Origin: Rotaria macrura
Taxonomy: Eukaryota; Rotifera; Eurotatoria; Philodinida; Philodinidae
DNA: 64,000 nucleotides
Assembly (NCBI GenBank): GCA_900239685.1
Contig: OENT01000874.1
Location: 1 to 64,000, forward strand
Reading direction: 5' to 3'
Position numbers and translations under genes: made by a program. Of the stretch, positions 37,684 to 48,315 are shown one piece after another; the stretch's first letter is position 1, and each line of letters starts with the position of its first letter. A model generated the notes under the pieces. That model was not told where the DNA came from and made no database searches. It worked only from the letters and a program-made list of their open reading frames with translations.

Positions 37684-37875
37684 TGATATTAATTTTTCAA
37701 TACTATATATGTAGATACTGGTGAGACAAAAACTGGCGAATAAAAGTTTGCACTTCTTTCTCAAATCATCAAGCGTGACAGGTCTCGAACAGAAAAACAA
37801 AAATAAAGACACGAGATTCGTGCTCTGCAATGAAACGTAAATAGGAGGAAAGGAAATGTTTTCATATTCATACAC

Positions 37876-40800
37876 TTCTTCATTGCATAATTTTGTTTAT
37901 GACAAAATAGTTTGTCTTGCGTGATTTTATAAAAATATATTTATGAATCATAACCAACCATGATAGACTGCTTTTCATACTTGAAAATATCGATGCATGC
38001 TTTTGTTAAGATATTGATTGTATAAAATTATGAAGTGATATTTTGTTAGCACAAACGTTAGAAACAGACGTCCTACTATATTTGAAACTTAATAATTTGA
38101 ACATCAGCATGATATTATTTTAAAAGTATAATCTTAAACCACTAGTTTAGAGAAAAGTATGAATACTATTTGAATAGATAGTAAATGTTGGCTCACAATA
38201 GTTAACTTTCTTCGAAAATAATAAGTTTATGAATGTAATCTAAATCATAAGTGACCATCAAAATTAATCCATACTATATCTTCACATAAGAAACGACAAG
38301 ACATGATATTTTTTTATGTAATGACGATAGATGTAAAGTTAAACTAGTTTCATTTGTCTATTGAGACTTATTATAGCGTAATAAATCATAACAGTCTTGA
38401 AAAATCATTTTAATCTGTGATCTTTCATTTAGTTCTTGAAAGGTGATGACGAAAGAATACGATTCAAATTATTCGTAGAGCTAAAGAAAATGTACTTGCA
38501 AGATGAACTTGTCTTTTGAATATGTCAAGCAGGTATATTGTTTTTTTTTTTGAAATATGTAAACGTCCTATTGCTAGATCAAGGTGATACTTTCTCCAAA
38601 TTACATGATATAGTCTTTGACGGTGAAATGTAAAGTGTGAATGAAGTCCTGCTTACGAAACAAGACGACAATATGATGATAACGCATTACATGCTCGAAA
38701 TTGTGTCCTACAATGTCTTTTATAAAAGCACAACGAGCCGCTTGATCTTATATTTATTCATCGGAGCTGGTCGTTGATGAATCTGATGTCGTAATTGAGA
38801 GAAACTAAATAATAATTTTCGTTTACATAGGATAGTGACGGCTAAGTGCATTTATTTCTATTATTTATTACTTTGCCCCATGAATTATCTTAGTTTATTA
38901 GGATTTCAATGATATACGCATCATATCAAAATGCAATTCTCATTAAAAATAAATCAAAACTACTTCATCCTCAATTATATTCACATGTCGTATATTTGAG
39001 TAAATTGTTTTACATTTTTGAACTTTCATTCAACATTTTTATTCTTACCAGTGTTAGACATTTAAATACGTCTGCAATGAAACAAGTCAATAATAGTCAC
39101 GATTACAATAACAATAAAAGTAGATTTTGAATAAAAGTGAAAAGATAAAATGTAGTCAACATAAAATATCAACAATTACAAAGTATTTCAATCTAAAATA
39201 CTTGTTAAAATTAATCAAAAAAGAAAATAGTGCATTTTTTAATGAATTAGATTTGTTCGAGAAAATGTACTGTGATTGACAACACATAAATAGCACAAAG
39301 TTAGATATTGAAGAAACACAAAAATTTGAACAACACTACATACATATGGAAAAGAGCGTTGATGGGCACATAAAGCTCCCCAAACTTCATATGTGTACAA
39401 TATCTTTAAGAAAAGGTTCAAGATGCAAAATATACTTAACGGAACAAGTTCTAACATAAAAATTGTGTTTGGTTGCAAATAGAATCATCATGGTGGTAGT
39501 AGTGAGATGAACAACAAAATACTGTCTGAATATTAAAGAAATCAGTCCTATATTGCGTTACTGAAGGTGAAAACTATTTTATAAAAGACGACATGTGGGT
39601 TTTTTTTTCAAGCTAATTTCTTTCGTTTTTTTCTGTTTTAAATTAATAAGGATTGGAAACATCGAAAAAGGATATTTTTGATTCTCCCTATATTAGTAAA
39701 ATAATTTGTTCGACAACTAATGAATGTCGAAAATTTTGTTCTGAGTGTATAAAAAAGATTGAATGCAAAGTGATTTTCTCAAACAGAAAAATCCCTACAA
39801 ATATCTCGTGTATCCGAGTTCTAACGTTAAAACCGTGGACGGTAGAAACTTTGGATTTGATATTCTAACCTGCCTATTTTCAAGAACAATTTTAAATAGG
39901 CGATCCTTTCTGAATTTTCATGACAGCTATGGTATTGTTTTGGGTTCGCTAAAGTATTATTTTCTATATTATTTGAACAAGAAAACATGTTTTGGTAAAT
40001 AGATAATTTATAGTGTGCGAAGGGAATGGTTGACGATGTATGTCACAATAGAAAAAAAATATTGCTCGAATTCTTCCAGGATATGTCAATCAATAAAAAC
40101 TTTTAAAGTATGGGTCATTACCAGTTTTGTAACAAGATGTAGTCTTTTCTCTAATAATTCTTGATGATAATGCTACAGTGATCGACACTGTCTATAGTAA
40201 GATGCAACAAGAACTCCAGTTGAACGCTTGGTTTTTTGAAATGATGGAAGTGGGACTCCAGCAAAGAAAATAATTGCAAAACATTTTTATCTATAAACGT
40301 GTATCTATCAAATAAATAAGAGAAAGTTGATACTAGTCAAATGTTTTCATCGTTAGCAAACTAAATTATCATATTCAAGTAAAAACAAAAACAATTTTTA
40401 TCTCACAATTCAATTAGAGAAAATTCTAGATTAAACTAAAACATGTATATATATATAAGGTACTAATTTCTACAATCAAAGTTTATCGATTTCTAATTTG
40501 AAATTATTGCTTTCGTATTAAGCTAGGAAAGATAGATGTATAATTTAGATGAAAATTTTAATAGATAAGATGTCTTGTTTTTCTGGTCGGTATTAATTCT
40601 AACAATCGAATATGATAGAGATGTTTAATAAGCTTTGGTTCAAGTCATTTTGTGGAACTCACATACATACTCGAAAAAAATAGTGAATGTAATTTTCAAG
40701 TCGATGTTGTCAGTTATAATCCCTGAGGTGATGATGTTAACTCATGGTTGTCACGATCTTGGGCATGGGCTAAGAATGTTCGTTGGTCATGGTTACTAAA

Positions 40801-43600
40801 TTATTCACATAGTTATCTGATAGCTATGTTCAGTGCATTAGATTTTGCAACAGCAAATCATTGCACAATCTGAACTTATTTCGATAATTATTTCTTTTTT
40901 TTTTTTTGAGTGAAATTATTATAAATACATATCATAACAAGTATAACTTAAAATAAAAGTACATATTCTCATCTCTTTGACTAATAAGATCGATATACTA
41001 TCTAACTTCCTTCATAATATATCTGAAATGTTTATAGACTAAGAAAAAAGGTTGGTCATAGTGGGTACTAGTCTGCTCTAGTTATCCTCATTACAAACTA
41101 TAGAAAACAATGAAAAATCTTTTTCATTGCCATTACAGACCTAACCAACTGAAATAAAAGAATGGAAATATACGTCAACGTATTTCATCCAATAAATGTA
41201 AACTAATGAGCATGTAGCAATAATGAAAGAGAAAAGTGAGGAATCCGCCAGAAAAAAACCAAAACAAATTCTTAGTTTCACACTCTCAATATTTTGAATT
41301 ACTATAAACCACTTTAAAAAGATATGTGAGTTCCAAAGTTTAATCCCATTAGGGACTATGTTGAAAAGTTTATTTTTTAATCTTATAAGAAGTCGAAAAC
41401 GATTCATTGCCAAACTATAACTATAATTGCAATCATATTTGAATTTTAATCATGCAACTATTCTTTTGTCTACTACAAAACTTGTCACTAACTATTTTCA
41501 TCTTTGCCTCTCGTTCAAACCCTATCTCTGCCTCTCTCCTGTTATCGTTTCTTTCACGAAAACATATCACACATCGGCGGTACTTTTGCAGATTACTCAG
41601 AGCAATTCAATTTACGTCTACTAGGCATCTTTTTATTAGAGATAAATGCTCGCTTCCTTCCATATCATCAAAACCACCTTTACGGAATTTCAGTTGTTTA
41701 CATTGTAACAAAACAATATCTCCTCGCAGATGACAATGAACTCTCGGAAATTTTATCGTAGACAAAGACTATGATGATCTAGTATGAGTCAAAATGTTGT
41801 TTATTTTCATTTGGTCAAACACGAGTTATTCAAAAAACATTGATTGTTACGGAATCTCAAAATTTCACCCTTTTTTTTTACAAAAATCGAAGTTCCGACT
41901 GGAATAAAATCAAAGAGAATTTTAAAAAGTTATATAACCTTCCATAAAAGTCGATTCTGTATCGAACGGTATGATTTTTACTAGAATTCCGAAAAAGAAA
42001 CATTTTCACTTTTTTGATCAGGGAAACTTTCGAAAAAAAACAAAGTTTAAATTTTAAACAACTAAGCAGTTCACTTTGTTCAAAATTCTATAATAATTCG
42101 AAATATAACAATATATATATCTGTCTATTTCTGAATATAAAGATCATAAAACAATCAACAGTTATAAAGCATCATGCTTTTTGGATACTAATGGAGCACC
42201 GTAACGCAGTATTTATAGAGCTCGTTGAGTTCTATCTAGAATTGTCATTTATATTGCCACAATTAGCAACATAAGCGAGTAAAATACATTATAAAAAAGT
42301 TTCGTTACTTAACTTCATTAAAAATACAGATGTTTTGTGGAAGCATTATGTTATTTCGTAGATATCTAGCATCTGTATAAAGGTTATATGTTAAAAGAGT
42401 ACTTCGTATTCTATCAATTCATATCAAATTGAAGAGTTTTTATTCAACTCATTCACGTTTATTTAAAGGTATACTACCCTATTATCTTTCAGACAAATTT
42501 TCGAGTTGATTATCCTATGAAAAATTTCGTGTATATGAGGCATGTAAAGCTGCTCATGAACAGAAACTTTTTTCTTTCATATACTATTGATCATGCTCCT
42601 TTCAATGTTAAACTCAGCTTTCTCTATTTTTGAGTTGGAATCCTCCATATACATGAGTAACCGATGGCTGGTTTTGGCTATATGCAACAATAACTTGGCT
42701 GTTGCATCGTAATGTAGAGATACAATAGAATTTATTAATTATAAAAAACACAGATAAATGAATACGTCACAACTATGTTACTAAATAATTTATTTATCTC
42801 ATTTTTGATCTCATATTTTTACAATTGAAAATAGTCTATAAAAAGTACCAAGTAAAATGCGTCCAATTTTACCCAATGAATTCATCTCACCAATAAAATT
42901 TTTAAGTGATTATCAAGTTTTCAGTCGAAACAATATGCATCATATTGTTTTGGATATGATGAAAAGAGCTCAACTCCTTAGTAGAATACAGACTTGCCTA
43001 CTGGGAATCAATAATATCGTTTACATGAATACAATCATTCGCTCGAAAAAGTGAATTTTTAAGAAATTCGTTGGGAAATATTCTACAGACATCGACCGAC
43101 CTTGTGTCCTTTAATATAGAACGAATACTTCAGATGTGTAATGAGTTTCTTAACAGATCAAGCGTGCTGTAGAATATGACTGATGTAAATGTTCATAAAG
43201 GATCGCCTTTGCAGTACTAAGTTGGCAAGTCAACTTTTGAAAATAAATTTTTCTCAGAACGACTTGGACATTCGTTTGAAAGAAAATTTAAAAGTATAAG
43301 ATTTCTAGAATAATACTGTAATCGTTCAAGTTTTCTTTTCTAGTATCCACGATTCCTTTTTAGCCTACACAGTGCATCTAGCTTCAATGAAAAACACGAT
43401 ATCATTATCAATTTATGGTTTGCTATGCTAAGGTGGGTCTTTTTTGTTTGAATCGAATCAAATAATCTGGCATATCTCTCAAACAGATTCCAATCAAACA
43501 AATAAGGAAAAATTTCAAATAACTACAAGAATAGAGCTCTACTCTTCTCCATTGATCATTATCCGTTAACTACTACAATTCTTATTCAATCGTGAGTACT
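37876..43600. other. intergenic, nothing recognised
   Basis: 5.7 kb of AT-rich sequence without a gene that I can support. Small open frames on both strands (for example 39239-39478 minus, 41427-41761 plus in three overlapping frames, 42014-42274 plus) lack start context, splice sites or any family signature. An (AT)n run lies near 40446. Confidence 0.4.
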
Positions 43601-43707
43601 CATAAAGCTCATCTTTTAGTTTGGCCCTTTCTCGAGACTACTGAGATTCTACTTAGATTACAATAATAGAAGACATGTGTTGGATTTAACAAAACATGCT
43701 CTTTCGT

Positions 43708-44718
43708 CTAACACCATATCCAATCTGGATGATTACGTGGTCGACATTCTTTCGGACATTCTGGATGTTCGTCCGTTGTACAATTCGGTCGCCGACAACC
43801 AATAAATAATGTTCGTGATTCTTTACGTGTTGGAAATGGACGGGCATTCGGATATATCGCACAATAAAAACTATCATATTCAAGTGTCATTTTATCATAC
43901 ATACGGGCATGTGGCCAAATATAATCTTCGAGAAATGTTTGATCGCGTTTACCGTCATAGCATTGAACAACATCAGGTGAAAGTAAATATTGTGAAACAT
44001 TCTTAGTTAACTCTGGTTCTTTATTCAATTTAATACCCCACAGACCTCCTAGTATCGGTATATCATGTTGAATGTGATCACGAATAATATGAATCGTATG
44101 TTGTGAATCTAACCATGTATAAACTATTGTTGTCTCACGTTCAAGTATAGGCGAGTCAATATCTCGTGACATATATGTATCAACAAGTGAATCAGCTATT
44201 GGAAGAAATCGTTGCATTTTACCTGGTAACCAAGATAAAACGTTACCAAGTACAGGAATATTCGTTGAATCACAAAAGTCAACATTATCATAATTATTTT
44301 CAATACGAATTAATTCTTCTTTTGATACTCCTAGTGAATGATAGTAAACACGAACAACCCATTCAGGATATTTTTCTTTTGCTTCTTGGATATATTGAAG
44401 TAAATATGTCCATACTTTAGTTAATAATTTTCTATTATCTCTCTTCGATAGATATGCTGATACGCCGATAACTTTTTGATGTGCACCACGTTTTGATGAA
44501 CGTGCACTACATAACGAATAATCGTTATTAAGAAACTGGAGTAGATTTGGATGTAATACTATTTCACGAGTTGGACATAAAAAACGATTCGTACATATAT
44601 CTTTTGTTGCACACCATAGATAATGAATACAGTAAAGAAATTCTGCACAGATTAACATAAAAATACATACTAACAGTGAATTCACCAATAATCGTCGACA
44701 ACGGCCTCCTAATCTCAT
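43708..44718 (-). CDS. putative Golgi glycosyltransferase, type II membrane protein
   Basis: From the ATG at 44718 it has 336 codons in one exon; the frame is open to an earlier ATG at 44751, but the trans-splice-like acceptor at 44730-44731 favours 44718. Near the N-terminus MRLGGRCRRLL is followed by LLVNSLLVCIFMLICAEFLY, a basic-plus-hydrophobic signal anchor typical of Golgi enzymes. The luminal part contains VIGVSAYL, YPEWVVRVYYHS, a DxD-like SRDIDSPILERE, IIRDHIQHDIPILGGLWGIK and YIWPHARMYDKMTLEYDSFY. From memory, 'D.Ds....RE...' with 'mRDHp.H..pIlGG.wG' marks a poorly studied nucleotide-sugar transferase-like family found in animals and large DNA viruses; the reaction is not known to me. 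The C-terminus is cysteine-rich (CRRPNCTTDEHPECPKECRP). It lies 43 nt downstream of a GT31 gene on the same strand, which supports a role in the same glycan pathway. Confidence 0.8.
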   Translation of the reverse strand: MRLGGRCRRLLVNSLLVCIFMLICAEFLYCIHYLWCATKDICTNRFLCPTREIVLHPNLLQFLNNDYSLCSARSSKRGAHQKVIGVSAYLSKRDNRKLLTKVWTYLLQYIQEAKEKYPEWVVRVYYHSLGVSKEELIRIENNYDNVDFCDSTNIPVLGNVLSWLPGKMQRFLPIADSLVDTYMSRDIDSPILERETTIVYTWLDSQHTIHIIRDHIQHDIPILGGLWGIKLNKEPELTKNVSQYLLSPDVVQCYDGKRDQTFLEDYIWPHARMYDKMTLEYDSFYCAIYPNARPFPTRKESRTLFIGCRRPNCTTDEHPECPKECRPRNHPDWIWC

Positions 44719-44766
44719 ATTTATATGATCTATAACAAGAAAATCAAACATGTTTTCATTTTTATT
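44719..44766 (-). promoter_or_regulatory. intercistronic region with poly(A) hexamer and trans-splice-like acceptor
   Basis: Between the GT31 stop codon (TAA at 44764-44762) and the next ATG (44718) are 43 nt. The hexamer AATAAA (44766-44761) overlaps the stop codon itself. About 30 nt on, a pyrimidine-rich tract ends TTTTCTTGTTATAG (AG at 44731-44730), an excellent 3' splice site with no upstream partner donor in the second gene, and 11 nt later comes ATATG. This is the layout of polycistronic loci resolved by spliced-leader trans-splicing. Bdelloid rotifers are known to use SL trans-splicing (established, from memory). No SL RNA gene is seen here. Confidence 0.55.
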
Positions 44767-47441
44767 GCTTCATTAAAGAGAAAAATTTTCTATTCATATA
44801 TAAAAATCTATTGTCATATATACTTTCCCAATATGTATTGAAACGTTCAAATATTTCAAACTGTTTATTATTATAATGTGATGCTGATGCACATGCATAA
44901 CTGTCAGCGTCTTTTGCACGAAAGAACTTTTCACAATCATCGGCCAATTTATAATTTATTATGAAACCTATATTTTTTCTTGGAATGTTAAGATATTCAG
45001 GTAATATACCGGTCACATACACATCGGACATAAAAAAAGGATTCTGATCTCGCAAAAAAGCACAGAGAAGTTGTAACCGTGCACTGCGATTAATAATATA
45101 ACCGAAACCGCTTACATATGGAGGATAAGTTTTACATGGATATTCGACATCCGTTGCAATATAACGTGTCGCTTCTTGAACTGGACCATTGGAATATCGA
45201 ACTGCATTACCATTTCCTATTCTAACACCATATATAGCAGCTGATGTATCCTGATAGTTACATTCAAGTTTTGATGGTTGATGAGATGAATTTAGAAGAA
45301 AATTTATTAAATTTACTAATAAATACGTATTAAGAAAAATATCATCATCGGTTTTCACTGTTATCAGGGCATCGGGACAATATGTTTCTGTCCAATATAA
45401 TATAGCCATATCCCGATAAGTTGATAACGTGTAATGTTGAGGTAAACGAACTTGAACAAGATCATGAAATATTGTTTGTTCTAGATTAACACTTAATAGA
45501 CGACTTTCATCAATATCAACAAGGAAAAGAAGTTTAATACGAAGATGAGAAAATTTATCAAGTGATGTTACACGATTGATATTGCCCCACGTACGACGTA
45601 TAGCATTGCGTGAATCGTAACTACTAGACTTCGATACGACAAATATGAGAGCTTGTGATTGAAAGGTAGAACAAAAATTTCCATTTGTTATTTCATAATT
45701 AAAACCTGTTCGAATCGGATTTTGTTGAAATAGTTGTTTTGGACTAAAATATGAAATAAAGTTGTTAAAAATTTAAAAAAAAATTAATTGATATCGATAA
45801 ATTTTTATTTCTATGCAGAGAATAGTATTATGGAACTCTAACGTCTTCTTCTTACTAATTTAAATCTTATGGCAAGAGACATTTTGTTTTCAGTTGAAAT
45901 ATTTTGTTTTATAGCTATTTATCATATTTCTAACATTCAAATGATCGAATATTTTCTTTCATTGTCAATATAAAGCATTCTTACCTGAATCATTCCAGAA
46001 TATCAAACTAGACGTATGCTCCTTGGTAATTATTGATATAGGCTTACGTTTCTTTTTTGCGATGAAACTAATTGTCTCATGTTACATTTCATGACTAAAT
46101 ATTGAAGATATTAATGGTAGCTCAAACGAAACAGAATGATTTGTATACAATGACTGCCTACATGAACGCAGAATAATGAAAAGGTATGCTAGACGTGTAA
46201 CTAGGTAGAAACACCAATCAGGTTATTCATACAATTTTGATTCTTTTCGTTTGAATATTAACCTAGCCTCAAAGGAGAGAAGATCAATTTTCACTTCCAC
46301 GGATGTCATATATTTTGATACTTCGAAGTCGCCTAGATTAATGAAATAGAGGATTGGAAAATTCGTACTGAAATCGATCGAATAGTAAAAATCATTGTTG
46401 AGTTGAAAAAACAAATGAACAGCTGAAATTCAGTCGGAAAAAAAAAGATATTTTGAAGAGCGTTTGTCCTTCCCATCACTTGTAATGCATCTGACTTTTA
46501 TAATTCAATGTTTTTGCGTAATGTTGAAAAAAGAACGAAGTTTATTTTACATAAAGGTATCTTTATCAAGACATGGATAGTTAAAAAACATAAGATTGCA
46601 CTTGATAACGTCTATCACATCTATTTTTCTGATGTCGAAACATAATATTACATAGTCATGAGAAAATTTTGATGAATATCGTTGTATTTTCCGTACTGAT
46701 TGAGAATAGCTCGATTTAATTGTGTAGTGACAATTTTGGGCTCTGTAATTTTATCATCGGAATGCAAAAGAAAGATGTCGTTTATTGTGGAAAAAATAAT
46801 ACGAACTTTCAAATAATCGTTCTTTTTTCATGATCGAACTTAGTATCTATTTTTTCACTAAACACAAGAAAACTTTAGCTTCGACGTCATCATTTCAACG
46901 TTCTAGAATTTTAGCAAATCTTATATATATTAAACCAACTATTCATTATTCATGTCAAGATCACATGATTTAGTGTTAAGAAGCAAAATTCTAGGATCAG
47001 TCAAGATAAAACTTGAGAGAAACTCTTTTCTTTGAATTTTTTTCGTGAATTTCTAATATCTTGAAAAAACGGAGAATTAAATTAATGGTTTATTGACATT
47101 GATGGTATTATTATGCTGACTCTATCAGAGATGGATACAGTCAAACTCTTATCGAATTATATGCTATCGGAAATTTCGTGTAGTATGTAGAAAAAAATTA
47201 TCAATTTCGATGATCTAATTACGATCGTTTTACAAAACTATCATTACCTTTGATCATTCATATAGTGTTTACGAAGAATTGCTTGATCACAATATTTGGG
47301 TTGGTTTGAATGTTCATCGTAGAAATCTTGTGATTGTTTAAAATATTGAAAATGTATAAATAAAGCAAATAGTAATAATAGAATGAGACTGATGTATAAA
47401 TATCGTTGACTATAGCGCCAAGTTATAATTTTCATCTTCAA
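44762..47441 (-). CDS. beta-1,3-galactosyltransferase-like enzyme (GT31)
   Basis: Two exons, 47441-47248 and 45743-44762, joined at a split serine codon (AG|T), giving 391 residues. The first exon encodes MKMKIITWRYSQRYLYISLI followed by LLLLFALFIHF, a type II signal anchor. The second carries GT31 hallmarks: SRNAIRRTWGN (112-118, the family 'R.aiR.TWg'), LSTYRDMAILYWTETYCP, VKTDDDIFLN with the metal-binding DDD at 197-199, and YPPYVSGFGYIINRSA. The usual EDVYVG becomes SDVYVTG here, so the catalytic-region acidic residue E is replaced by S. GT31 enzymes transfer galactose, GlcNAc or GalNAc from UDP-sugars in beta-1,3 linkage in the Golgi lumen; the exact donor and acceptor cannot be told. 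The intron is 1.5 kb. The gene is followed after 43 nt by a second glycosyltransferase gene on the same strand. Confidence 0.9.
45744..47247 (-). other. intron of the GT31 gene
   Basis: 1.5 kb with GTAATG donor and TATTTTAG acceptor. A 63-codon minus frame at 46223-46414 shows no domain. Nothing else seen. Confidence 0.6.
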
Positions 47442-48065
47442 ACATTGCTAAATTGATCAGTAAAATGATGAATTATTACTATTTTATGTTTTTAAAAATC
47501 ATTCATATTTATAGATAAGTATCGCACATCTATGAACTTGTAATCTGTCCAAAGTGAAGAAACGACTGAGAAAAGCATCTATTCATAGACTTACTTTAAT
47601 GGATTGCAAGCGTGTATTCAAAAAAAACCTTCGACTCTCTAGTATAAACAAAACTTGTCGTATTAGGGGACAGAAAAATCAAATATATTACAAATGACAT
47701 ATTGTCTATTTTCCACGTATATGATCAAATCATTCAAGCGGAACAGTATGCACAATGATACTAAAAGAAGGTTGAAGTTTCTTAAAGTAAAATACAACCG
47801 AATAGACAGTTTTGGTCATCATAAGGTTTGAACTAATTACTCTTAACATCAATGTATCTTTTAAAATGTCGAAAAGACCTACGATAGGTGCATTATAAAA
47901 TTTAAAAGGTGAGCGCGATTGTCACAGTTCATTAGAGCATATATACAGCTGTTAGTTCGTGCTCTCTATAAAAAAAATTAGTTATTGAATATATTTTGTT
48001 GTATCAATGTAGAATCGATCGAGCTATTTCTTTTTCTTATACTGTCGTTCATATGAAGCTATATA
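47442..48065. other. intergenic upstream of the GT31 gene
   Basis: Probable promoter region of the glycosyltransferase pair. No recognisable coding feature. Confidence 0.4.
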
Positions 48066-48315
48066 TTAAAAAGAAAGAAAGAAAAATAAAAGAAAAAAAA
48101 AGTTCACTTTCGGCAACCTTGAAGTATCTCGTGTCTTACTTTTTCTCAAGTTAGTTCTTTTTTGTGTTGTAAAAATGAAATCAATGCTGACAAATAAAAA
48201 TAAATGCAGAACAAGCATAATGGAGATATATAGAATAAAATGATTCAGATAGATTTGAAGTGGGTCATAATCATGAATCTGAGGATTAGTCACATGTCTT
48301 GTTGAAGGCTGTTCA
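48066..48315 (-). CDS. candidate terminal exon of a small membrane protein
   Basis: A strong acceptor, CATTTCTTTTTAG (AG at 48317-48316), opens a frame of 83 codons ending at 48066. It reads EQPSTRHVTNPQIHDYDPLQ, then a hydrophobic span ILYISIMLVLHLFLFVSIDF, then a basic tail with QKRTNLRKSKTR and a final F-rich run. The polar head, single membrane span and basic tail look like a real protein, but I found no upstream exon or start, and the last F-rich residues could be intron read-through after a GTGAAC donor at about 48106. Family not recognised. It could also be a relic. Confidence 0.3.

Noticed and set aside
39239..39478. Minus-strand 79-codon hydrophobic frame that faintly resembles part of a seven-helix receptor
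   Set aside because: Only two or three hydrophobic stretches, no conserved receptor motif, no splice context.
41427..41761. Three overlapping plus-strand frames
   Set aside because: Mutually exclusive, no domain, no splice sites; chance in a less stop-rich patch.
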